From Antilocapra americana (lineage: Eukaryota; Chordata; Mammalia; Artiodactyla; Antilocapridae): DNA of 64,000 nucleotides. Within the stretch, counting starts at the first letter, position 1; each line of letters opens with the position of its first letter. The notes under the pieces were generated by a model, which saw nothing but the letters and a program-made list of their open reading frames with translations, was not told the DNA's origin and did no database searches. Below, in pieces: positions 61,001-64,000 of the stretch. The stretch is from positions 475,670 through 539,669 of the forward strand of contig ML662479.1 in assembly GCA_007570785.1 (NCBI GenBank), read 5' to 3'. The position numbers and the translations under genes are program-made.

Positions 61001-64000
61001 TGGAAGATGAGGACAACCTCATTATTGCAGAAAAATGAAAGACGAGGGACGCTACTAAGCAAATGCGCGAGAATGTATCAGTATTTGCGCTGAGGCCTCC
61101 ACACCCACCCACAGCACTCCCCCCACCTTGAAGTGCTGCACGATCAGATGCAGGATGTGGACCAGCTGCGGGACCGTGTGCCCCTCCTCCACGATGATCT
61201 TCCGCGTCCAGTGGGTCAGCATCTGGTGGCCATCCTCCATCCGGGCCGGAACCGCCGGGGTCAGAATGGCCATCGCCTGCCGGACGATGGCGCGCGCCTC
61301 CATCGCGTGCGCCTTGAGAAGACTGTGAAACACCTTAGACAGGACGGAAAGTCTCGTAAGGATGAAGGCTTTAACAAGCAAGATGAAGTGGTCACTCGGA
61401 AACAAGGCGTTATTTCTGCAAAAACAGTTTTTAAACAACTCCTTGCGGCTCTCTTACTAGGAAAGCAGGTAGTAGTGACTCTGTTCCATTAGGTTTTGAT
61501 CCATGAAACTGTCTGCTCTAATGTTTTCTGAGCACCTACTGTGTGCCTGTGCTGGACTAGGCTCACGTGGCAAAGAAATCTGCCTGCAAGGTGGGAGACC
61601 CAGGTTTGATTCTCGGGTTGGGAAAATCACCTGGAGAAGGGAATGGCAACCCACTCCAGTATCCTTGCTTGGGAAACCACCATGGAGAGAGGAGCCTGGT
61701 GGGTTATAGTTCACGGGGTCGCAGAGTCGGACACGACTGAAACACACACATGCACACACGAGCAAGCCCCAGCTCCTCTAGAGTGACCAGCGCAGAGTCG
61801 GTCAAGGGACACAGATCATGGACAGGCTGGGAACAACAGGACCTGCTGAGCCTGGGTGCCTGGGAGAACGACAGCGCATCACAGATGCCCCCAGAGGGTC
61901 TCTGGCCCAGAGACGTTCCCAGGAGGGTGTGGTCAGAGGAGACAATTAAGGGTGACTCATAGGACAGGATGAGAGCCACCCCTGACCAGTTGCTCAGTGG
62001 GACAGGCCGGCTAGATGCTCAAGCGCAGGATCGCAGTGAACTCTGACTCAGAGACAGGGACGAGCTCGGTCAGAGTCACAGCACTCATTAGCAGGAGAAA
62101 CCCAGGCTGCCTGACATCCTGACATCCAGGCCCAAAGCCACTGAGCAACAGCGGAATGGGCTCGAGATGATCCATTTGGACAGGGTCAGGAGCTGAGGAC
62201 CCCAAGGTGTCCGCTGTCTGTCCGTAGCTGAGCAGTGTGCCGGGGCCCTGGACGGACACACATTCAGCAACAGGCAGAGGAGCGGGAGGTGGACGAAGCA
62301 GACACTGTCTTGTTTCAAAAGCAAGGCTGAGAGGAAGGAGCAGACAGAGCAGGAGTGGGAGGAAGGGCGAGAACGGATCACGGGGGGATTCAGTCACAAG
62401 AGGATGGCAGATCTAAAGAGCATCTTCCGATGCTCCGGGGAAGACGACCCAGCAGGAGGAGGCTGCGCGCCGGTACCTGCAGGACGATCTTCTTGTGGAT
62501 GGCGAACTTGGCGATGATGTGGGCCAGCAGCAGGTGCCCGCTGTACTTGCAGGCGGGGTCCACGCAGGCCTTGGACAGCAGGCAGGGCCAGGCGAAGGTC
62601 ATGAGGCGGCGCAGCTTGCTGTTGCGGTTCTTGTTGTTGTCGTGGATGTGGTGGGGCGCGTGCTCCACCAGCAGCGTGGCGAACTGCAGCAGGTAGATGC
62701 GCAGGGAGTCCAGCATGTCCGCCTGCTTCTCGGGCTCCAGGACCTGCGGGCCCAGGCACAAGGAGGCGCTGCTGCCCCTACCTGGCGGGGCACTCGCGAG
62801 TCTGCGCCTCCACACACGCACGCGATAGACACACCTCCCGGGGCACTCGCGAGTCTGCGCCTCCACACACACACGCATACTATACACACACCTCCCGGGG
62901 CACTCGCAAGTCTGCACCCTCATGACGTCACCTTGGCAATGAACCCCCATCTCTCACACACACCCCTCCCACGCTGCGTGTGGTTCGTGACGTCACCTTG
63001 GTAATGAACACACTGGTGATGCTCTCGGGGTTATCGCCTTCTGGATTGGGAGGTCCTAGGAGCTGCTCTCCTTCCCCCTTCTCAAAGCTGTATAAGAAAG
63101 CAGGATTCAAGATATGCTGCAGAACCTACAAAAAAATTTTAAAATGAAGAAGGAAAACAAAGCCAGGCCCTCTCTCTCTCACTAGGCAGCAGAACCACCA
63201 GCTCGGTCATGCTGCACCATCCAGTCAGAGCGCAGGCAGTGGGGCAGCTAGCGATCTTGTCTTTCTTTCCAGTGGCAACTGTAAAGGCAGGTTAACAACT
63301 TGAGGAAAAGAGCAGACTCGTTCACCCTTCTCACCTTAACCAAGCTGTTTTATAAAAACAAAGGAACTAACACACCACTCATTCAGCACTGGTTCACAGC
63401 TGGACCTGCCTCACGTTTCTCAACAATGAAACTTTCTTCCTAAACAGCCCAGGCCGCTCTTTCAATGTCAGGAAAGACACAGCAGACCGTGAGCAGAGTG
63501 CCCTGGCTCCCAGGAAAACAAGCTCAAGCATCGTGGCTTCACCTGCAGCAACGGAGGGACCCACCTTGGCTTTCAGCTCATCTCCAAAGTTGGGGTCACT
63601 GAAGTCCACGAAGCGAAAAAACAGGGCCCGTTTCTGGGCGATGCTGTAGTTTTTGGGAATCTCCTCCTCCATGTACTCCTTTAGGAAGGTCATGTTGCAG
63701 AGGAAGCGACCGGTGAAGGCCCGGAGCAGCTGGAACAGCAACTCGATGTCTCCGTAATTCCTCCTGCGTGTTCCGAACGAGAGTGCCCATGACGCCACAG
63801 CCAAGGCCGTGACTGCCGGTGCCCCCAACCTGCCTGCCAGATGCTCGAAGCCACCGCCCATCCTCCACAGGCCACGCCTGTGCACACACGGGGACGCCCG
63901 TGGCACCGAGCCCCGGATGCACCCACTTGCAGTAATTCAGCAGACAGTAGGCCAGCAGCTTGGGCTCCTTCCAGTTGGTGGCCGCCATGTTCTCCTTCCG
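24760..64000 (-). CDS. TRRAP: TRRAP, PIKK-family pseudokinase scaffold, C-terminal 2186 residues (37 exons in window)
   Basis: TRRAP is the large nuclear scaffold that brings activators such as MYC and E2F to the SAGA/STAGA and NuA4/TIP60 acetyltransferase complexes. The 37 coding segments run right to left from 63927-64000 (cut by the window edge) to 24760-25044. All have GT-AG borders and matching phases, giving 6561 nt with a single stop at 24762-24760. In window numbering (Arg at 63998-64000 = w1) HEAT solenoid covers about w1-1000, FAT about w1000-1650, the PI3K-like region about w1800-2130 and FATC the last 35 or so residues. Kinase signature residues are missing, as in all TRRAP/Tra1. 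The full human protein has about 3859 residues, so roughly the first 1660 lie beyond the right edge. The reading frame is intact. Confidence 0.98.
26123..26317 (-). CDS. TRRAP: TRRAP exon T36 (PI3K-like C-lobe, degenerate metal-binding motif)
   Basis: Encodes [20 protein letters not shown] to [20 protein letters not shown] and FAQPNFK (w2028-2092). The HIDFG of active PIKKs is replaced by YFRFDI, while the following PFRLT is kept. Acceptor ACCTTTAG, donor GTGGGT. Confidence 0.96.
26402..26605 (-). CDS. TRRAP: TRRAP exon T35 (PI3K-like C-lobe, degenerate catalytic loop)
   Basis: Encodes [20 protein letters not shown] to [20 protein letters not shown] and MLQIAQ (w1960-2027). The active PIKK catalytic loop (GDRHxxN) is replaced by [11 protein letters not shown]-type repeat (pre-mRNA sense) begins about 65 bases upstream of the acceptor. 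Acceptor CCATCCTCCAG, donor GTAAGG. Confidence 0.96.
26671..26970 (+). repeat. Imperfect (TG)n microsatellite, about 300 bases
   Basis: TGTGTG tracts broken by TC, TGGG and TAT variants; in TRRAP pre-mRNA it is a long CA-rich tract upstream of exon T35. The frames open on both strands here are low-complexity artefacts. Confidence 0.95.
27298..27561 (+). mobile_element. CHR-type SINE
   Basis: Begins GGGGATTTTCCTGGTGGTCC and contains the typical body CACCACAGCTAGAGAAAGCC and ACAAAATAAAATTTC, ending in an A tract. Confidence 0.88.
27570..28100 (+). mobile_element. LINE-1 3'-region fragment
   Basis: AGCAAATGAGAAAAATACTC, GTTACCATACAACCCAGATT and ATTAATCGTAATAGCCAAAA are characteristic of the L1 ORF2 end and 3'UTR. 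Confidence 0.65.
29184..29368 (-). CDS. TRRAP: TRRAP exon T34 (PI3K-like domain)
   Basis: TC completes Val, then [20 protein letters not shown] to [15 protein letters not shown] (to w1959). Acceptor CTTTCCAG, donor GTGTGG. Confidence 0.96.
29852..30052 (-). mobile_element. Bov-tA SINE with target-site duplication
   Basis: GAAGTCGCTCAGTCGCATCC near the left end and CCACCAGGGAAGCCC at the right. Flanked by GGAGCAGATCAA (29840) and GGAGAGATCAA (30053), an imperfect target-site duplication. Confidence 0.92.
30240..30457 (-). CDS. TRRAP: TRRAP exon T33 (PI3K-like N-lobe)
   Basis: Encodes [20 protein letters not shown], then [20 protein letters not shown] and onward to TTKRHLFFT (to w1897). Where active PIKKs have the ATP-binding Lys (typically FLxKPxxDLRxDER) this reads [17 protein letters not shown], so the lysine is gone. 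Acceptor TCTCCGCAG, donor GTATGC. Confidence 0.96.
30771..30910. repeat. 40-bp GC-rich minisatellite, about 3.5 copies
   Basis: Units start at 30771, 30811, 30851 and 30891 (partial), each beginning GCGCACCCTCGGG. Copies 2 and 3 look identical and copy 1 differs at one base, implying recent expansion or active homogenisation. It lies in the intron upstream of TRRAP exon T33. Confidence 0.95.
31267..31492 (-). CDS. TRRAP: TRRAP exon T32 (entry to PI3K-like domain)
   Basis: AT completes Asp, then [20 protein letters not shown] to [19 protein letters not shown] (to w1824). Acceptor CTATTTTGCAG, donor GTGAGT. Confidence 0.96.
31493..33340 (-). other. TRRAP intron between T31 and T32 (1.8 kb)
   Basis: Contains a probable reverse L1 fragment near 32258-32345 (GAGGTTCATCCAAGTTGCCG). 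The rest is GC-rich. A 443-codon open frame runs along the + strand (31905-33236) without any recognisable domain and is taken as chance. Confidence 0.75.
32258..32345 (-). mobile_element. Probable LINE-1 fragment (reverse)
   Basis: TCTCTGAGGTTCATCCAAGT and TGCGTGTG-like sequence, then a diverged continuation. Resembles the reversed L1 3' region at 39100. Confidence 0.35.
33341..33602 (-). CDS. TRRAP: TRRAP exon T31
   Basis: Encodes [20 protein letters not shown] to [13 protein letters not shown] (to w1749), linking FAT to the kinase-like region. Acceptor GTCGCCCAG, donor GTGAGT. Confidence 0.96.
34208..34407 (-). CDS. TRRAP: TRRAP exon T30, with a possible internal alternative acceptor
   Basis: AT completes Asp, then a Gln/Ser-rich linker [20 protein letters not shown], then [20 protein letters not shown] to [10 protein letters not shown] (to w1662). 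Acceptor TGCTCTCAG. A second acceptor (TCTGCATCAG) ends the exon at 34353 in the same phase and would drop 18 residues. Donor GTATGC. Confidence 0.95.
35194..35318 (-). mobile_element. CHR-type SINE with target-site duplication
   Basis: The reverse complement starts CTGGGACTTCCCTGGTGGTC. Flanked by GGTTAAGATTGATTT (35179) and GGTAAGACTGATTT (35319), an imperfect target-site duplication. Confidence 0.88.
35440..35647 (-). mobile_element. Bov-tA SINE
   Basis: GTTTAGTCACTCAGCCACGT and GAATACTGGAGTGGGTTGCC, ending GAGCCGCCCACCTGGGCTT: a reversed Bov-tA unit, 200 bases upstream of exon T29's donor side in the downstream intron. Confidence 0.92.
35863..35953 (-). CDS. TRRAP: TRRAP exon T29 (end of FAT)
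   Basis: Encodes [20 protein letters not shown], then [10 protein letters not shown] (w1566-1595) plus one base. Acceptor CTCTGAGCAG, donor GTAGGT. Confidence 0.96.
37275..37439 (-). CDS. TRRAP: TRRAP exon T28 (FAT)
   Basis: Encodes [20 protein letters not shown] to [13 protein letters not shown] (w1511-1565), 55 codons. Acceptor TTCTGTCTTAG, donor GTGGGG. Confidence 0.96.
38564..38765 (-). CDS. TRRAP: TRRAP exon T27 (FAT)
   Basis: G completes Lys, then [20 protein letters not shown] to [14 protein letters not shown] (to w1510). Acceptor GCATCCCGCAG, donor GTGAGG. Confidence 0.96.
39010..39127 (-). mobile_element. LINE-1 fragment (reverse), left half of a split copy
   Basis: GAGGTTCATCCATGCTGACG followed by ACTTCATTC, the reversed L1 3' region. 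The element resumes at about 40151 after inserted sequence. Confidence 0.55.
39129..39262 (+). mobile_element. 5'-truncated Bov-tA SINE
   Basis: CCTGGAGAAGGAGATGGCAG to AAAGAGTCAGACATGACTTC; lacks the tRNA-like head. Confidence 0.85.
39437..39512 (-). mobile_element. Bov-tA fragment
   Basis: CATCGCTTCAGTCGTGTCCA and TGTGCGACCCCATGGACAG, only the 3' part of a reversed unit. Confidence 0.7.
39941..40146 (+). mobile_element. Bov-tA SINE
   Basis: CCTGGTGACTCAGATGATAA to GTCGGACATGACTGAGTGAC, followed by an A-rich tail at 40151. Confidence 0.92.
40160..40370 (-). mobile_element. LINE-1 fragment (reverse), right half of a split copy
   Basis: ATGCTGAATAATATTCTACT, then TACCTAGGCGTGGAATTGCT, classic reversed L1 3'UTR sequence continuing the piece at 39010-39127. 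Confidence 0.75.
40743..40843 (-). CDS. TRRAP: TRRAP exon T26 (FAT)
   Basis: Encodes [20 protein letters not shown] to [10 protein letters not shown] (w1410-1442), then AA of a split Lys. The acceptor CTGTTTTTACAAACAG has a clear pyrimidine tract. Donor GTATGT. Confidence 0.95.
41393..41658 (-). CDS. TRRAP: TRRAP exon T25 (FAT)
   Basis: Begins CT, completing Ala (short T24) or Ser (long T24), then [20 protein letters not shown] to [13 protein letters not shown] (to w1409). Acceptor TTCCGCTCCAG, donor GTAGGG. Confidence 0.96.
42298..42493 (-). CDS. TRRAP: TRRAP exon T24 (FAT), short form; long form extends to 42265
   Basis: Encodes [20 protein letters not shown] to [12 protein letters not shown] (w1256-1320) plus one base. 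Acceptor CCCCTTAG. Two in-phase donors exist. GTAAAC after 42298 gives the short form. GTAATT after 42265 adds 33 nt, so [12 protein letters not shown] replaces one Ala. The remembered human reference protein carries the equivalent insert (GKPTWSGMHSSS), so the long form may be the main one. Confidence 0.93.
43486..43920. mobile_element. Probable Tigger-like DNA transposon relic
   Basis: CTTAAGTTGAAATCATCTGA, AGTTGAGAAGGCGTTTAACA and GTTTCTACTGAACAAATACT resemble the non-coding ends of a pogo/Tigger-family element. Family name is not certain. Confidence 0.45.
44190..44875. repeat. G-rich minisatellite with higher-order structure, about 16 copies
   Basis: Core GGGCCGGGAGGATGGGAGG followed by AGGATGTTCTG and a variable TG-rich spacer; spacing runs from about 35 to 49 bases. 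A block of at least 105 bases recurs 307 bases apart (from 44256 and 44563). The last four copies (44722 on) are the most regular, at about 41-43 bases. Long frames are open on both strands because the unit lacks stops. Confidence 0.95.
45247..45435. repeat. Degenerate purine-rich repeat (GGAGAAGGG-type)
   Basis: About ten loose copies of GGAGAAGGGACCCCTCC-like units with variable spacing. It runs up to the donor of TRRAP exon T23. Confidence 0.7.
45436..45627 (-). CDS. TRRAP: TRRAP exon T23 (FAT)
   Basis: Encodes [20 protein letters not shown] to [14 protein letters not shown] (w1192-1255), 64 codons. Acceptor CTCCCCAG, donor GTGGGG. A purine-rich degenerate repeat lies directly downstream of the donor. 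Confidence 0.96.
45628..48014 (-). other. TRRAP intron between T22 and T23 (2.4 kb)
   Basis: AT-rich left half and GC-rich right half (47,180-47,500). No SINE or gene-like feature recognised. Confidence 0.7.
48015..48150 (-). CDS. TRRAP: TRRAP exon T22 (FAT)
   Basis: Encodes [20 protein letters not shown] to [13 protein letters not shown] (w1146-1191). Acceptor TGGTCTCCAG, donor GTGAGG. Confidence 0.96.
48525..48637 (-). CDS. TRRAP: TRRAP exon T21 (FAT)
   Basis: Encodes [20 protein letters not shown] to [12 protein letters not shown] (w1109-1145), then CG of a split Arg. Acceptor ACTTTCACAG, donor GTGAGC. Confidence 0.96.
49261..49398 (-). CDS. TRRAP: TRRAP exon T20 (FAT)
   Basis: Encodes [20 protein letters not shown] to [13 protein letters not shown] (w1063-1108), TPR-like helices of the FAT domain. 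Acceptor CTGTTCCAG, donor GTAGCG. Confidence 0.96.
49536..49823 (-). CDS. TRRAP: TRRAP exon T19 (into FAT region)
   Basis: Encodes [20 protein letters not shown] to [14 protein letters not shown] (w967-1062), 96 codons; by position it leads into the FAT domain. Acceptor GGGTTTCAG, donor GTGAGG. Confidence 0.96.
50048..50167 (-). CDS. TRRAP: TRRAP exon T18
   Basis: Encodes [20 protein letters not shown], then [20 protein letters not shown] (w927-966), 40 codons. Acceptor CCCCCTGCAG, donor GTGAGT. Confidence 0.96.
50970..51116 (-). CDS. TRRAP: TRRAP exon T17
   Basis: Encodes [20 protein letters not shown] to [12 protein letters not shown] (w878-926), continuing the acidic loop, then helix. 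Acceptor TATTTTCTAG. The donor GTCTGT is non-optimal (C at +3). Confidence 0.95.
51650..51848 (-). mobile_element. Bov-tA SINE
   Basis: GAAAGTGAAGGTAGAAGCGA, then CGACTCTTCGTGACCCCATG to CTGAGCCACAAACGGAAGCCC, a reversed Bov-tA unit in the intron between T16 and T17. Confidence 0.92.
52430..52920 (+). mobile_element. LINE-1 3' end
   Basis: ATGCTCAGTGAAATACGTCA, GTACAGCATGGGGACCCCAG and ATGTCAATTATACCCTGACA ending in an A-rich tail: L1 3'UTR in the + direction. Confidence 0.75.
53073..53252 (-). CDS. TRRAP: TRRAP exon T16
   Basis: Encodes [20 protein letters not shown] to [16 protein letters not shown] (w818-877), ending in an acidic charged loop. VKQE fits the sumoylation consensus (psi-K-x-E); whether it is used is not known from sequence. 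Acceptor TACCCCCAG, donor GTAACG. Confidence 0.96.
53832..54045 (-). CDS. TRRAP: TRRAP exon T15
   Basis: Encodes [20 protein letters not shown] to [15 protein letters not shown] (w746-817). Acceptor ACGTTCCAG, donor GTAAGT. Confidence 0.96.
54221..54342 (-). CDS. TRRAP: TRRAP exon T14
   Basis: Encodes [20 protein letters not shown], then [20 protein letters not shown] (w706-745), ending AG of a split Arg. Acceptor TTTGTGCAG, donor GTAATC. Confidence 0.96.
54868..55067 (-). CDS. TRRAP: TRRAP exon T13
   Basis: Encodes [20 protein letters not shown] to [19 protein letters not shown] (to w705), helical repeats. Acceptor CTTGAGCAG, donor GTGAGC. Confidence 0.96.
55700..55846 (-). CDS. TRRAP: TRRAP exon T12
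   Basis: Encodes [20 protein letters not shown] to the Ser/Thr-rich [11 protein letters not shown] (to w638). Acceptor CCCCTCCAG, donor GTGATG, a weaker donor. Confidence 0.95.
56488..56613 (-). CDS. TRRAP: TRRAP exon T11
   Basis: Encodes [20 protein letters not shown], then [20 protein letters not shown] (to w589). Acceptor CTGCTCCAG, donor GTGAGT. Confidence 0.96.
57140..57353 (-). CDS. TRRAP: TRRAP exon T10
   Basis: Encodes [20 protein letters not shown] to [15 protein letters not shown] (w477-547). It ends on one base, A, completed by GC of the next exon (Ser). Acceptor CCGTTGCAG, donor GTACGT. Confidence 0.96.
57823..57839 (+). repeat. Short (CA)n microsatellite
   Basis: About eight CA units in the intron between T9 and T10. 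Confidence 0.75.
58593..58739 (-). CDS. TRRAP: TRRAP exon T9
   Basis: Encodes [20 protein letters not shown] to [13 protein letters not shown] (w428-476), 49 codons. Acceptor AACCTTCAG, donor GTAGGT. Confidence 0.96.
59536..59646 (-). CDS. TRRAP: TRRAP exon T8
   Basis: Encodes [20 protein letters not shown], then [17 protein letters not shown] (w391-427), 37 codons. Acceptor TGCCCCCAG, donor GTGTGT. Confidence 0.96.
59798..59932 (-). CDS. TRRAP: TRRAP exon T7 (basic, Ser-rich loop)
   Basis: Encodes [20 protein letters not shown], then [20 protein letters not shown] and GAISA (w346-390). This is a flexible loop with basic clusters between HEAT segments. Acceptor TCTCTTTAAG, donor GTGAGA. Confidence 0.96.
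60030..60188 (-). CDS. TRRAP: TRRAP exon T6
   Basis: Encodes [20 protein letters not shown] to [14 protein letters not shown] (w293-345), 53 codons. Acceptor GTGCCCACAG, donor GTAGGG. Confidence 0.96.
60645..60885. mobile_element. Probable DNA transposon relic (inverted-repeat type)
   Basis: Left end GCTGGTCCTTGACCAACACA and right end CAAACCCTTGCTGTTCAAAG are imperfect inverted copies, with CCTCTGTATCCATGGTTCCA and TATTTACTGAAAAACGTCTG between. Resembles a mammalian MER-type element; family uncertain. Confidence 0.5.
61127..61333 (-). CDS. TRRAP: TRRAP exon T5
   Basis: Encodes [20 protein letters not shown] to [13 protein letters not shown] (w224-292), 69 codons. Acceptor TCCTGTCTAAG, donor GTGGGG. 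Confidence 0.96.
61557..61747 (+). mobile_element. Bov-tA SINE
   Basis: GCTCACGTGGCAAAGAAATC to GCAGAGTCGGACACGACTGA, a forward Bov-tA unit followed by a CA-rich tail, in the intron between T4 and T5. Confidence 0.92.
62477..62743 (-). CDS. TRRAP: TRRAP exon T4
   Basis: Encodes [20 protein letters not shown], then [20 protein letters not shown] onward to [10 protein letters not shown] (w135-223), 89 complete codons of HEAT-type helices. Acceptor GGGCCCGCAG, donor GTACCG. Confidence 0.96.
62786..63011. repeat. Minisatellite overlapping the donor of TRRAP exon T3
   Basis: The block GGGGCACTCGCGAGTCTGCG occurs at spacings of 53 and 57 bases, then a diverged fourth unit. The last two units share TGACGTCACCTTGG (62923 and 62988), which is the exon end and its donor. 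Confidence 0.85.
62997..63125 (-). CDS. TRRAP: TRRAP exon T3
   Basis: Encodes [20 protein letters not shown], then [20 protein letters not shown] and ITK (w92-134), phase 0 both sides. Acceptor TTTTTTTGTAG. The donor GTGACG lies in a minisatellite that holds a second copy of the exon end. Confidence 0.96.
63565..63763 (-). CDS. TRRAP: TRRAP exon T2
   Basis: The acceptor CGCAG is followed by G, which completes Lys, then [20 protein letters not shown] and [20 protein letters not shown] onward (w25-91). The upstream intron is only 163 bases. Donor GTGGGT. Confidence 0.96.
63927..64000 (-). CDS. TRRAP: TRRAP exon T1 (partial, cut by window edge)
   Basis: Encodes [20 protein letters not shown] then LNYC and two bases of Lys (w1-24). 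Donor GTGGGT. The 5' end of the exon is outside the window. Confidence 0.93.

Noticed and set aside
61335..61438. Upstream extension of TRRAP exon T5 (open frame continues)
   Set aside because: A good acceptor (CTGTCTAAG) at 61334-61335 and exact continuity with exon T4 in the remembered protein define the exon start.

Overview
The window is mammalian nuclear DNA from a ruminant. It carries split genes with GT-AG introns, many Bov-tA SINEs (a ruminant family), CHR-type tRNA-derived SINEs of cetartiodactyls, fragments resembling ruminant mariner hairpins, and LINE-1 debris. There is no bacterial, phage or CRISPR content. The species cannot be fixed from sequence alone; cattle, sheep, goat or a close relative all fit.

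Two protein genes lie tail to tail. On the + strand, positions 1 to about 20,780 hold the 3' part of SMURF1, a HECT ubiquitin ligase. Thirteen constitutive exons plus one 78-nt cassette exon encode everything downstream of the C2 domain: WW1, WW2 and the whole HECT domain. The stop is at 18003-18005, followed by a 3'UTR of about 2.8 kb with a proximal and a distal AATAAA. Counted back from the stop, the reading frame fits a 731-residue protein, with the catalytic cysteine at 699.

Positions 20,781 to about 24,070 are intergenic and mostly old LINE-1 and SINE copies.

On the - strand, from the right edge down to about 24,070, lies the 3' half of TRRAP, the giant pseudokinase scaffold of the SAGA and NuA4/TIP60 histone acetyltransferase complexes. 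I resolve 37 exons (the first is cut by the window edge) giving 2186 uninterrupted residues plus stop, or 2197 with a longer alternative exon. They cover HEAT-repeat solenoid, the FAT region, the inactive PI3K-like domain and the C-terminal FATC. All exon phases join without frameshift or stop, so both genes look intact.

The two genes are not known to act in one pathway. Their convergent neighbourhood matches the mammalian SMURF1-TRRAP synteny (human 7q22.1). I find no new multi-gene system. The points worth a second look are splice-level and repeat-level: the SMURF1 cassette exon, an alternative TRRAP donor and a possible alternative acceptor, a minisatellite that has copied a TRRAP splice donor, a G-rich higher-order minisatellite in a TRRAP intron, and a perfect hairpin carrying two ETS-type sites in a SMURF1 intron. 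Exon homology was judged by translating the sequence and comparing it with remembered human proteins; no alignment was run.
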